A stretch of DNA of 64,000 nt from Mastigocoleus testarum BC008 (GCF_001456025.1 NZ_LMTZ01000085.1:67566-131565); one strand, 5' to 3'; positions 18,350 to 27,330 are shown, counted from the stretch's first letter. Notes: generated by a model not told the origin, from the letters alone. A program made the numbers and translations.

Positions 18350-20410
18350 GTGGTTGTCACAACTCAAACAAAAGATTGGCAAAAAACCAATTTAGACTAC
18401 CTGATGAGAGCTTTAACTCCCATACATCAAGCCCTCACCAATTATATTAACCCTCAAAGCACTGAAGTAGTAAAGGAAAATAATTCATCCCACAATGGTT
18501 ATATCAATCCAGAATATAGATTGGAACGTTTATGCAATATTTTTGGGTTGTCAGATTTTGAGCGGTCCATGTTGCTGTTATGCGCAGGGATGGAACTGGA
18601 CCGTAGTTGGTCTGATTTATGTGCTGTGGTAATGGATAAAGAAAGCCGGGATTATCCAACTTTTGGTTTAGCACACAAAGTATTAGATAACTTTGACTGG
18701 AATGGAGTAACTGTGGACTCACCTCTGCGCAAGTGGAGTTTGCTTGAAGTTGGTGTCGCTCGTGCTTTGATGGACGCACCATTGCGAATTGACGAACAAA
18801 TATTCCATTACATCTTAGGAAACCATTGTTTCAACGAGAAGTTGATCGGTATAGTCAAAGAACAACAGACTCATGATATTCCCATACTGGTAGATTCCCA
18901 TCAAAAAATCGTACTTGAGATAGTCACCAATTGGAAGCAACCATCCAACCGCTCCCAAGGAATTCAGTTATATGGAAGTGAAATTGCAAGTAAAAGAGCG
19001 ATCGCTCAAGCAGTTGCTACTAATTTACAACTCAAATTGTACGTATTATCTGCCAACAATATACCAAGCGACCCCTTGGAACTCGACCGATTTTTAACCA
19101 TGTGGGAGCGAGAAACCCTTTTGGGCGAATCAATTCTATTATTAGATTGTGATGACATTAATATAGGGGATCCAAATAGAGAACATATTCTCAAATCCTC
19201 TATTGAATCAATAAACAGTCCCTTACTTATTAGTAGCACCGACAGAATATCTACCAAACAACGAAGTATAATTACCTTTGAGGTTTACAAACCCACAAGT
19301 CAAGAGCAACACACAATCTGGGAAAATATCTTAAGTGACCAATTAACAGAAGCCACTGCAGCCATAGATGACCTTGTATCACACTTCAATCTAACTGCAC
19401 CAGAAATTAAGTCTGCATATACTAGAGCATTAAATGCAGATAAAATTGCCCGAGAGCAAAAATTATTAATAAATGAAGAATTAACAGAGAATAACAAACT
19501 AACAAAGAATCAAGAGTCAGAAGCACAAGGAGAAAAAGATCCCTTATATCCTTCTTTTTCTTTGTTATGGAATAGTTGTCGTACCCAAGCGCAACCAAAA
19601 CTAGATGAACTAGGACAACGCATGACTCTCAAAGCGACTTGGAAGGATCTAGTTTTAAACGAATCACAGCTACAGACTTTAGAAAGTATCGCCGCTCATA
19701 TCGACCAACGGATAAAAGTTTATCAGAAATGGGGATTTGCCGGTAAAGGGGGAAGGGGTTTAGGTATTAGTGCTTTATTTTCTGGAACGAGCGGAACTGG
19801 TAAGACCATGTCTGCTGAAGTCTTAGCTAATGCATTAAATTTGGATCTGTATCGCATCGATTTAAGTACTACTGTTAGCAAATATATTGGGGAAACAGAA
19901 AAGAACTTACGGCGAATTTTTGATGCAGCAGAAGGTGCAGGAGCAATCTTATTATTTGATGAAGCCGATGCATTATTTGGTAAACGTTCCGACGTCAAAG
20001 ACGCCCGCGATCGCTATGCCAATATGGAAGTAAGTTATCTCCTGCAGCGTATGGAAGAATACCAAGGATTAGCTATTCTCACGACCAATTTAAGAGGCTC
20101 CATTGACAGAGCATTTTTGCGTCGAATCCGTTTTATTATTGAATACCGCTTCCCCGATGCGAGTCAAAGAAGAAAGATTTGGCGACGGGTTTTTCCCAAA
20201 AATACACCAACTAAAGATCTGGATTATATAAAATTATCAAGGTTAAATGTGGCGGGGAGTAATATTCGTAATATTGCACTGAATGCAGCCTTCATTGCAG
20301 CAGACTTGGGAGAACCAGTAATGATGAAACATATCAAAATTGCAACAAAGAGCGAATATACAAAAATAGATCGAACCCTGACAGATTCAGAAATTGCAGG
20401 TTGGGTTTGA
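18350..20410 (+). CDS. eCIS-type AAA+ ATPase (Afp15/Pvc15-like)
   Basis: 686 residues from a GTG at 18350 (GGGAG 10 bases upstream). The N-terminal half has the winged, acidic region usual for this group (LERLCNIFGLSDFERSMLLL) and a degenerate nucleotide-binding module around GIQLYGSEIASKRAIAQAVA. The C-terminal AAA+ module carries Walker A GTSGTGKT (~residue 482), Walker B ILLFDEADALFGKR, sensor ILTTNLRGS and arginine-finger-like FLRRIRF. Homologues in eCIS loci are thought to act in particle assembly or effector loading. It lies directly upstream of the second DUF4157 effector, probably in one transcript. Confidence 0.9.
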   Translation: MVVTTQTKDWQKTNLDYLMRALTPIHQALTNYINPQSTEVVKENNSSHNGYINPEYRLERLCNIFGLSDFERSMLLLCAGMELDRSWSDLCAVVMDKESRDYPTFGLAHKVLDNFDWNGVTVDSPLRKWSLLEVGVARALMDAPLRIDEQIFHYILGNHCFNEKLIGIVKEQQTHDIPILVDSHQKIVLEIVTNWKQPSNRSQGIQLYGSEIASKRAIAQAVATNLQLKLYVLSANNIPSDPLELDRFLTMWERETLLGESILLLDCDDINIGDPNREHILKSSIESINSPLLISSTDRISTKQRSIITFEVYKPTSQEQHTIWENILSDQLTEATAAIDDLVSHFNLTAPEIKSAYTRALNADKIAREQKLLINEELTENNKLTKNQESEAQGEKDPLYPSFSLLWNSCRTQAQPKLDELGQRMTLKATWKDLVLNESQLQTLESIAAHIDQRIKVYQKWGFAGKGGRGLGISALFSGTSGTGKTMSAEVLANALNLDLYRIDLSTTVSKYIGETEKNLRRIFDAAEGAGAILLFDEADALFGKRSDVKDARDRYANMEVSYLLQRMEEYQGLAILTTNLRGSIDRAFLRRIRFIIEYRFPDASQRRKIWRRVFPKNTPTKDLDYIKLSRLNVAGSNIRNIALNAAFIAADLGEPVMMKHIKIATKSEYTKIDRTLTDSEIAGWV

Positions 20411-20457
20411 GGAGTTAGATGTTACGGACAATGGCTAATCTTTGAATAAAATTCATA

Positions 20458-21425
20458 TTTACTTACCAGCAACTTTACGCTTAACAACAACAGAATTACT
20501 GTATCTTAGAAAAAATATTTCTTCTGGCGGGAGTAAAAATGTGGGTGGAGAATTCATCAGACGAAAGTCTTCTGGATGGGGGAAACAAGCGTCTGTGAAA
20601 TCTTCCACAGCTAAAGAACAAAATTGGTGGGAAGCGCAGCAAAAGAAGAAAGCAACGGATAAAGAGAAATGGTTGGAGAAAAAACGAAATTACAAACCCC
20701 AACCAGTGATTCCCTATGCTTATCTCCAAGAACAACAAGCAAGCCAAAACCCAGAAGAAAGTTTGCCGATCCAAGAACGAGAACCAAACATAAACCTCAA
20801 GTCTGATGAATCTGCGATCGCATCTAAGGAAGATACAGAAGAAAAAGTTAATTTAAAATCTGAGTCGGAAACAGTTTCACCGGATTTAGACTCAGAAGAT
20901 AGTCAAGAAGAATTAGAAAAAAAATCAATTCAAACCAAATTAACAGTAGGGAAACCTGGGGACAAATACGAGCTTCAAGCAGACGCAACAGCAGCTTCTA
21001 TAATGGCGATGTCTGATGAAACTCTACAACGCCAAATGTCGGATGAGACAGAACAAAGTCAAGGGAAAGACCTCACCCCTAACCCTTCTCCACTTTTGGA
21101 AAGGGGAGAAAAACAAGAACTAGGAATACAAAGAAAAGGAAAGGGTGAGAATAGTAAAGTTGCTCCCAGTTTAGAAAGTCGGCTGGAAAGTTCAAAGGGT
21201 GGAGGTAGCCCTTTACCTTCAAATGTAAGTGGTTTCATGGAACCAAGATTCGGGGCAGATTTTAGTGATGTGCGAGTGCATAATGACTCCAGGGCGATAC
21301 AGATGAATAAGGAGTTAGGAGCCCAAGCATTTACCCATGGTAATGATATTTACTACTCTGGGGGAAAATCTCCAGGAAATGATGAATTGACCGCTCATGA
21401 GTTAACCCATACGATCCAGCAGAAG
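20458..21425 (+). repeat. Duplicated 5' module of the effector genes, copy 2
   Basis: Counterpart of 10674-11641. The two encoded N-termini align without gaps: the HELTH histidine is residue 286 in both, and about 20 of the first 294 residues differ by eye (~93% identity). Sequence after ~residue 294 is unrelated. Confidence 0.85.
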
Positions 21426-22736
21426 GGTAAGGTAAGATTACAGCGCTCGCCAACAGCCAAGCAAGTAGAAAAAGACCCTCAGGCAGTTAGTGCAAATAAA
21501 GAAATAATTCAACTGTCAGGGGAAAAAGCACCACAAGAATTTATACAAGCAAAGCAAACAGGCGATAATAATTCATCGATCGCAAGCCCTAATATTTCAA
21601 GCCCTAATATTGCAGTCTCTAATAAAGATAAGACCCAAACATTTGGGAATGAACCACACACAGAACAATTAAGAGCCAAACAAATCGATCTAGGTTCTGG
21701 AGAAGCTAAAGTTCAAAATGATTCACAAGTAGGAAATACTTCCCAAGCAACAAATCAATCCCAAACTCCCACAGAAGCTACAACCTCAAAAGCAACATCT
21801 AATGCACAAACTAATACGCAAAATCTAACACAAGCTTCCAATAGCCCAGGTGCTAATACCTCAATGGGAATTGCTAGTGGAGATAAAAGCACTGCTCCAG
21901 GAACGCAAAAGGCTGCTGCAATTAGTGCAGATAGTCCCGGTGAGATTCTCGAGGAGTTAAAAAATACACGACCGACTCAGGTGGTTGGAGCCTATGCTCA
22001 AGCCCAGAGTGCTTCAACTCAAGCCTTTGAGCATCAAAAACAACAACTTCAAGAAAGCATACCCCAGATTCCAATACCAACAGGTTTACCAGCTTCGGAA
22101 TCACCACAACCTCAAAAAGCTGCTGAAAAAGTTGCTTCTCAAGCTGCTGCGAGTAAAGAAATACCCGAACCACAACTAAGAGCAACAAAACCAACTCCCA
22201 AAGGGTTGAGCAATTCAGGGACAAAACATAACATTCCAGTACCAGAATCACCCCCTGCACCACCGATAACAGCGACCCATTTAGCAAGTCAAAAGGCTGA
22301 GGGAGCACAAAAAGGAGAGTCCGACCCTGCTTTGAGTAAAAGCGCCCAAAATGCTTTAGCAGGAATACATTTAAATAGCAGTCGAATCAGTACCCATGCT
22401 CCCCAAAGCCCTCATGTTGATATGAGTGGTGAAGCTGATCCATCACAAATGGATTTGACTACCGCACAGTCGACCCAACAGGTACGAGGTGGGAAAAATC
22501 AAGCAGCACAAGGTATCGATCGTGATTTTGGTGAGAGTAGGATTTCTCCCCAAGCTAGTAATGGTGTTATCAAAGCAAATAAAGAGTTATCTGCAATTGG
22601 GGGTGTTGGTGGTAAAGGTGGTGCAAATCCCCTATTACCAGGTGAAGTGGCTGGTAGTTTAGATCAATCCCTCACTCCATATCTAAGAGAAAAAATTGGA
22701 CCCGAACAGGAAAAATATCAAGTTGGTAAAAATTAA
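20541..22736 (+). CDS. Second giant eCIS DUF4157 effector, N-terminal part (frameshifted)
   Basis: 731 residues from a GTG at 20541, preceded by GGCGGGAG; the longer frame from 20442 overlaps the duplicated leader and is not needed. Residues 1-293 repeat the DUF4157 module of the 10756 gene, including HELTH at 286-290. The rest is a low-complexity Ser/Gln/Ala/Thr linker with many NTSQ and AQS runs. The frame ends at a TAA at 22734-22736, just after an A5 run (22728-22732). Removing one A reads VGKIKFD straight into the frame of the next entry, so the original product was ~1884 residues. Whether this is a real mutation, a slippage site or a sequence error is open. Confidence 0.8.
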   Translation: MGGEFIRRKSSGWGKQASVKSSTAKEQNWWEAQQKKKATDKEKWLEKKRNYKPQPVIPYAYLQEQQASQNPEESLPIQEREPNINLKSDESAIASKEDTEEKVNLKSESETVSPDLDSEDSQEELEKKSIQTKLTVGKPGDKYELQADATAASIMAMSDETLQRQMSDETEQSQGKDLTPNPSPLLERGEKQELGIQRKGKGENSKVAPSLESRLESSKGGGSPLPSNVSGFMEPRFGADFSDVRVHNDSRAIQMNKELGAQAFTHGNDIYYSGGKSPGNDELTAHELTHTIQQKGKVRLQRSPTAKQVEKDPQAVSANKEIIQLSGEKAPQEFIQAKQTGDNNSSIASPNISSPNIAVSNKDKTQTFGNEPHTEQLRAKQIDLGSGEAKVQNDSQVGNTSQATNQSQTPTEATTSKATSNAQTNTQNLTQASNSPGANTSMGIASGDKSTAPGTQKAAAISADSPGEILEELKNTRPTQVVGAYAQAQSASTQAFEHQKQQLQESIPQIPIPTGLPASESPQPQKAAEKVASQAAASKEIPEPQLRATKPTPKGLSNSGTKHNIPVPESPPAPPITATHLASQKAEGAQKGESDPALSKSAQNALAGIHLNSSRISTHAPQSPHVDMSGEADPSQMDLTTAQSTQQVRGGKNQAAQGIDRDFGESRISPQASNGVIKANKELSAIGGVGGKGGANPLLPGEVAGSLDQSLTPYLREKIGPEQEKYQVGKN

Positions 22737-25700
22737 GTTTGACCTCGATTCGGCTAATGCTCGAGCAGATACAGATAACCAAATTAGTGAGTTAACCGCA
22801 CAAAGCAAACAAAAACAACTAGAACAACGTCACTCAGCACAATTAGAAGTAGCTCAACACAAACAAGAATGGCAAACTGAGTTAGATAATGCACAAATCG
22901 ATTATCAACAAAAAGCTCAACAAGCCACTCAGGAACAACTTAATAAAATTGGTGGGGAAAAAACTAAGGGTGAAACCGAAGCAGCAAAACATTTAGAAGA
23001 CGCATCCCGTAAAGCAGAAGCAGAAAAACACAAAGCCGAACGCCAAACTGCTGAGAAAAAACAACAAGCCCAAAAAGAATCTGGTGGTTTTTTTGGTTGG
23101 GTAAAATCAGCAGCTAAAGCTTTAATTGATGGCGTTAAACAAGCTGTCAATTCTATTTATGAAAACCTACGCAAAGTAGTAAAAGCCATCTTTGAAGCAG
23201 CGAAGAAGTTAGCTAACGCTGCAATTGACCTCGCACGCAATGCAATTATTGCTTTAATTCAAAGTTATGGCGCGATTCTTAAAGCCCTAGTTAAAGTTGC
23301 TTTTCTTGCATTTGGGGCGATCGCACAGAAGATTACAGCCAAGATTGACCAAGTAATTAATAAAGCAGTCCAAGCCGTTAATGCAATAGCAGACTCATTG
23401 CAGAAAAGTATTTCTTTGGTTTTGGATTCCTTAGCAAGTTTTCTAGACCAAATCTTCGGACTGCTACAAAGCTTATATAACGGAATCCTCACTGCAATTG
23501 GGATGGTAATCAATGGTGAGATTAAGGAATTACTTGCAAAAGTTAAGGATCTAATTTCAGCCGCTCAAGCTGCACCACCTCAGTTTGAAACCGCAGCTTT
23601 AGAAGAACTACTGGGAGGAAATCTCGACCAACCCCTTTCCAATGGAGAATTATCCCAAGCTGCAGCAATGGGAATTAAGGTTCCTAATACTGAAGATGGA
23701 ACCAACCCACAAGCAGGTAAAGCAGATTTACCAAGTCCACCTTGGACAACTGAAAATGTGGGAGTTGATTCTGTGGAGAACAATATGGAACTTTCTCCAG
23801 AGTTAGCAGCCCAATTGATGGAGCAAACTAATGGTGATGGCTCTGTGATGCTCGGTCAATCCAACGACCAAAGCCGTTCCATGGAGTCGATTATTTCTGA
23901 AGCTTCTCAACAACAGCAAGATAAGGACGATAAGGAACAACAACAAGCCCAAAATCTAGATGATGGTTTGTCTCCGAGACAGCGAGCAGACATCAAATGG
24001 CAAATGATGAGACAGGGAATTGCCAAATGGTGGTCGCAAAATTGGCCTTTAGTTATCGGTGGAACTACGGCAGCAATTGGTGGATTTGTTGGTCTCAATA
24101 TTATTACTGGTGGAGCAATAACGGCAGCATTACCAGCAATTATGAGTGTAGTAGCACCACTGTTTGACGGGATGACGGTTGCTAATATTGCTGCAAACAT
24201 CCGAGATTATTTAGTCAAAGGTTGGGCTGGAGATATTAGCGGTGGAGGAAAAAGTTTAGCCAAAGGACTTGCTGGGGGAGCGATTGAAATTGTTTCTGCA
24301 TTAACCTTTAAGGTGGGAGAAACTGCTCTCAAAGGTGTGAGAGCTGCAGCGAAAGGTGCTGCAAGGGTTGCTAAAGGTGGGGTTAAATTGGCTCAAAAGG
24401 CGACCCAGGCGGTTATTAAAGGTGCAAAATATATTATTGAGCAAGGTAAGGTTCTGTTTAAAGGGATTTCTGGTTCTGCTGTTGGTAAGCAGTTTAAGCG
24501 GCTGCAAGGTTTGGGTCAGGAATTGCTTAACAGGATGCGGTTCAAGGCGTTCCGGATTCGGGTTAAGAATCGCAAGTTTAGGCTTGAGGGGCGGATCAAT
24601 CCTTGGGTGCTTTTAGCCAGTGGAGAACTTGAATTTATTGAAACCAAAGACCTTATTCGCAATCAAAAAGGAAAACCTAGGTTGGATGAAGAAGTTACCA
24701 CAGCAGCAGGAATAAAAGGAATTGTTGTAGGTGTGAACAAAGATGGTTCTCAGGTAGTTCGAGATCTTCAGCGCCTGCAAGAAGTAGCCAAAGTCCAAGG
24801 GTGGCCAAGTACAGACTATAATAGTCTACTCAAAACTTTCACAGAAAAAGACCTTAACACTCTTGTCAAAAATATAGATAATTTACCTAAAACTACTGAT
24901 GATTGGGTTAAATGGGCTAGCAATAATCCTATTCAAGCTGAAGGACTAAATGTGGCAGGAGTAGTAGAAGAATACGGCAAACAGTATCCCCAAGAAGTTA
25001 ACAGATTCCTAAATGAGTGGTTCGCAGGTAAGTATACTCGCTATCTGAGCAATTCTAAACATGTAGAAAATCTCGCTACACACGGTATTCCAGAGGAAGT
25101 ATTGCAACGCATTGCTCAAGATCCAGAATTAAATCAGTTAGCTGTAATGATGAGACCTAGCAATCCTGCTCACGCTACAAGGACTAGGCAAATTACTTTA
25201 CCAAAACCAGGTACAGCATCAATCGTAGTTCCAAAGGGAAGCTCTATGAAGCTCAAAGACCTTGCGAAGAATACTGGACCTAGCGTCAATAGACATGGAT
25301 TTTACGATGTTCAAATAAATCTTAATGGTTCTAAGCAAACATTTGTCTTTGTTGACGATAGAGGTTCAATCAAACTTGAGCTTGCAGAAGCTGCTTACCA
25401 AGCTCGGCTTAAAGCAGCAGATAATCTCAATCTATTACAGAATAGCAAAGATATAATTTCTCTACCAGAAGGAGATATTACAACATCAATATCATCGCAG
25501 AAAACACCACCTGTCAGTACAAGTCTTGGTAGTAAGGAAAAAGGTTTGGTGGGGACAAGTCTCTATCAAGGGGATCAAAACGTCAAATACTTTGCAGTTA
25601 GTGAGGATGGAGGAAAAACTTATCGGTTAGAGAAAGAAAGCAATATACTTGACGAAAAGCATAATATATTACCTGAATGGGAAGGAAAAGTGGTAGGTTC

Positions 25701-26196
25701 AGACATTGATCTTTTAGCTATGTTGTCACCAGATGGTAGCATTAACCAAATTGGTGATATCAACCACATAGCTAGAAAAAAACCGGAATTATTTAATGCT
25801 TTAATAGAGGCATTTGCTGCTGAGCGTAAAAATATTCCTCAGTTGCCTGATCGTCAAAGCTTACCACCTGGTTCTATATATGAATTTCCTACTCCTGCTT
25901 CCGATATTCAGCATGGGGCACAAATTCCTTATGCATTTTCTAACTTCTTAAGAGATAGAGATATCAATCCAATTAAATTAACTCCAGATGAACTTCAAGC
26001 TCAACTGCGAAGGGTACAGCAAAAAATGGGAGCAGAAAATTTTAGGAAAGAAGTAGAAAAGATTATAAATATAAGTGATGAAAAAACAGTCGTGACTTTC
26101 AAAGGTAAAAATTACGAAATTGCTTTAAGAGATGCCCCAATGTTCTATCGACTCTTAGGTCATCCTTTCCCTGTTGAAGCTTACCTGCCTATCTAA
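22696..26196 (+). CDS. Second giant eCIS effector, C-terminal part with candidate cyclase-like toxin domain
   Basis: Open from a TTG at 22696 (1166 codons) but more naturally the continuation of the upstream frame. It starts with a Gln/Lys/Ala coiled coil (to ~130), then amphipathic helical repeats, an Asp/Gln-rich linker, and a Gly/Ala hydrophobic region (WPLVIGGTTAAIGGFVGLN, ~450-560). GRINPWVLLASGELEFIE (~635) resembles a pre-toxin junction. The last ~250 residues contain VVGSDIDLLAMLSPDGSINQ and ASDIQHGAQIPY. Their order recalls the two-Asp metal site (DYDxFAI) and the VQHGTEQNN loop of the CyaA/edema-factor adenylyl cyclase family. That assignment is tentative. No obvious dedicated immunity gene follows; the FGE-like gene starts 28 bp later. 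Confidence 0.65.
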   Translation: MDPNRKNIKLVKIKFDLDSANARADTDNQISELTAQSKQKQLEQRHSAQLEVAQHKQEWQTELDNAQIDYQQKAQQATQEQLNKIGGEKTKGETEAAKHLEDASRKAEAEKHKAERQTAEKKQQAQKESGGFFGWVKSAAKALIDGVKQAVNSIYENLRKVVKAIFEAAKKLANAAIDLARNAIIALIQSYGAILKALVKVAFLAFGAIAQKITAKIDQVINKAVQAVNAIADSLQKSISLVLDSLASFLDQIFGLLQSLYNGILTAIGMVINGEIKELLAKVKDLISAAQAAPPQFETAALEELLGGNLDQPLSNGELSQAAAMGIKVPNTEDGTNPQAGKADLPSPPWTTENVGVDSVENNMELSPELAAQLMEQTNGDGSVMLGQSNDQSRSMESIISEASQQQQDKDDKEQQQAQNLDDGLSPRQRADIKWQMMRQGIAKWWSQNWPLVIGGTTAAIGGFVGLNIITGGAITAALPAIMSVVAPLFDGMTVANIAANIRDYLVKGWAGDISGGGKSLAKGLAGGAIEIVSALTFKVGETALKGVRAAAKGAARVAKGGVKLAQKATQAVIKGAKYIIEQGKVLFKGISGSAVGKQFKRLQGLGQELLNRMRFKAFRIRVKNRKFRLEGRINPWVLLASGELEFIETKDLIRNQKGKPRLDEEVTTAAGIKGIVVGVNKDGSQVVRDLQRLQEVAKVQGWPSTDYNSLLKTFTEKDLNTLVKNIDNLPKTTDDWVKWASNNPIQAEGLNVAGVVEEYGKQYPQEVNRFLNEWFAGKYTRYLSNSKHVENLATHGIPEEVLQRIAQDPELNQLAVMMRPSNPAHATRTRQITLPKPGTASIVVPKGSSMKLKDLAKNTGPSVNRHGFYDVQINLNGSKQTFVFVDDRGSIKLELAEAAYQARLKAADNLNLLQNSKDIISLPEGDITTSISSQKTPPVSTSLGSKEKGLVGTSLYQGDQNVKYFAVSEDGGKTYRLEKESNILDEKHNILPEWEGKVVGSDIDLLAMLSPDGSINQIGDINHIARKKPELFNALIEAFAAERKNIPQLPDRQSLPPGSIYEFPTPASDIQHGAQIPYAFSNFLRDRDINPIKLTPDELQAQLRRVQQKMGAENFRKEVEKIINISDEKTVVTFKGKNYEIALRDAPMFYRLLGHPFPVEAYLPI

Positions 26197-26224
26197 ATTA
26201 TTCTTACCTAAGTTATCTATAACT

Positions 26225-27073
26225 ATGACAGATAAAAACTTTACATTTGACGTAGTAAAAGTAAACTCCCAAGGTCAGATAGTTGAGCGATCGCGCGCAC
26301 AAAATAAATACTTTTTCGAAAATTTAACTCATGAGGTCATTCTAGAAATGGTCTCCATCCCAGGAGGTACTTTTATCATGGGTTCACCTGAAAAAGAAGA
26401 AGGCTCAGAGATCCAAGAAACTCCCCAGCATGAAGTAAAGGTAACTCCTTTCTATTTAGGAAAGTATCCAATTACCCAAGCACAATGGCGAGTAGTTACT
26501 TCTTTTCCTAAAGTTAAGCATGAACTTAAAGCTGACCCTTCTGAATTCAAAGGAGCAAATCGACCTGTTGACTCTATTGATTTATTGGAAGCAGTAGAAT
26601 TCTGTAATCGTTTATCAGAGAAAACGGGAAAAATTTATCGTTTACCCACTGAAGCTGAGTGGGAATACGCTTGTCGTGCAGGTACAACAACACCATTTCA
26701 CTTTGGTGAAACAATTACGACCGATCTGGCAAATTACAACGGTAACGTTAGTTATAAAAATGAATCTCAAGGTATACATCGAAGAGAAACAACTGAAGTT
26801 GGATACTTTCAAGTTGCTAATACCTTTGGCTTATTCGATATGCATGGCAATATTAGCGAATGGTGTCAAGATAGTTACGATGTTTATCCAGGTGGACCAG
26901 AAACTATTTGTCATCGAGATGATTATTGGTTAAATTTTAGAAACTGTAACATTTTGCGCGGTGGAGATTGGAGAGTTAATCCTATTGGTTGCCGCTCTGC
27001 TCAGCGTTCTTGTTGTAGATTTGATTACAGTGATTATTTTTGTGGTTTACGAATAGCTTGCGATTTCCAATAA
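26225..27073 (+). CDS. Formylglycine-generating-enzyme-like (SUMF1/FGE-sulfatase domain) protein
   Basis: 282 residues from the ATG at 26225, 28 bp behind the second effector. Residues 1-45 are a small N-terminal region (FTFDVVKVNSQGQIVERSRA) common to cyanobacterial members. The FGE fold follows: LEMVSIPGGTFIMGSP, VTPFYLGKYPITQAQW, YRLPTEAEWEYACRAGT, LFDMHGNISEWCQDSY and NILRGGDWRVNPIGCRSAQR. Cyanobacterial copies are often not sulfatase activators but C-type-lectin-like binding proteins. In the last ~40 residues the usual Asn/Arg-rich end is replaced by SCCRFDYSDYFCGLR, encoded mainly by NNT/NNC codons, as seen in variable regions of diversity-generating retroelement targets. Function beside an eCIS effector is unknown. 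Confidence 0.8.
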   Translation: MTDKNFTFDVVKVNSQGQIVERSRAQNKYFFENLTHEVILEMVSIPGGTFIMGSPEKEEGSEIQETPQHEVKVTPFYLGKYPITQAQWRVVTSFPKVKHELKADPSEFKGANRPVDSIDLLEAVEFCNRLSEKTGKIYRLPTEAEWEYACRAGTTTPFHFGETITTDLANYNGNVSYKNESQGIHRRETTEVGYFQVANTFGLFDMHGNISEWCQDSYDVYPGGPETICHRDDYWLNFRNCNILRGGDWRVNPIGCRSAQRSCCRFDYSDYFCGLRIACDFQ

Positions 27074-27087
27074 ATAAATGACCTTAG

Positions 27088-27273
27088 ATGATTCAACAAC
27101 GTGAAGCAATTATCAAGGAGTTCACATTTGACGTAGTAAAAGTAAACTCCCAAGGTCAAATAGTTGAGCAATCGCGCGGACAAAATAAATACTTTGTAGA
27201 AGATTTAGGTAATGAAATCACCCTAGAAATGGTCTCTATCACAGAAGGTACTTTTATCATGGGTATTCATTAG
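27088..27273 (+). pseudogene. Truncated copy of the FGE-like gene
   Basis: 61 codons. Starting at FTFDVVKVNSQGQIVEQSRG it repeats the first ~50 residues of the preceding gene (with changes such as VEDLGNEITLEMVSITEGTF) and then stops at MGIH. The DNA after 27273 runs into a CCAGCATTGGGGGATTTAGG-type interspersed repeat, so the copy was apparently cut by that repeat's arrival or by recombination. No function expected. Confidence 0.8.
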
Positions 27274-27289
27274 CGAATAAAATTTCAAA

Positions 27290-27330
27290 GTCCGCCAGCA
27301 TTGGGGGATTTAGGGGGCTGTTAGATGGCT
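27290..27330. repeat. Interspersed GGGGGATTTAGGGGG-type repeat fragment
   Basis: AGTCCGCCAGCATTGGGGGA followed by TTTAGGGGGC is the dispersed cyanobacterial motif also present at ~51651-51722, 49313-49335 and 60838-60872. It sits directly behind the truncated FGE copy. Confidence 0.6.

Noticed and set aside
20442..20540. In-frame ATG-started extension of the second DUF4157 effector
   Set aside because: The 99 bases are a copy of the untranslated leader of the first effector, where the frame is closed; the GTG with a good ribosome-binding site is shared by both.
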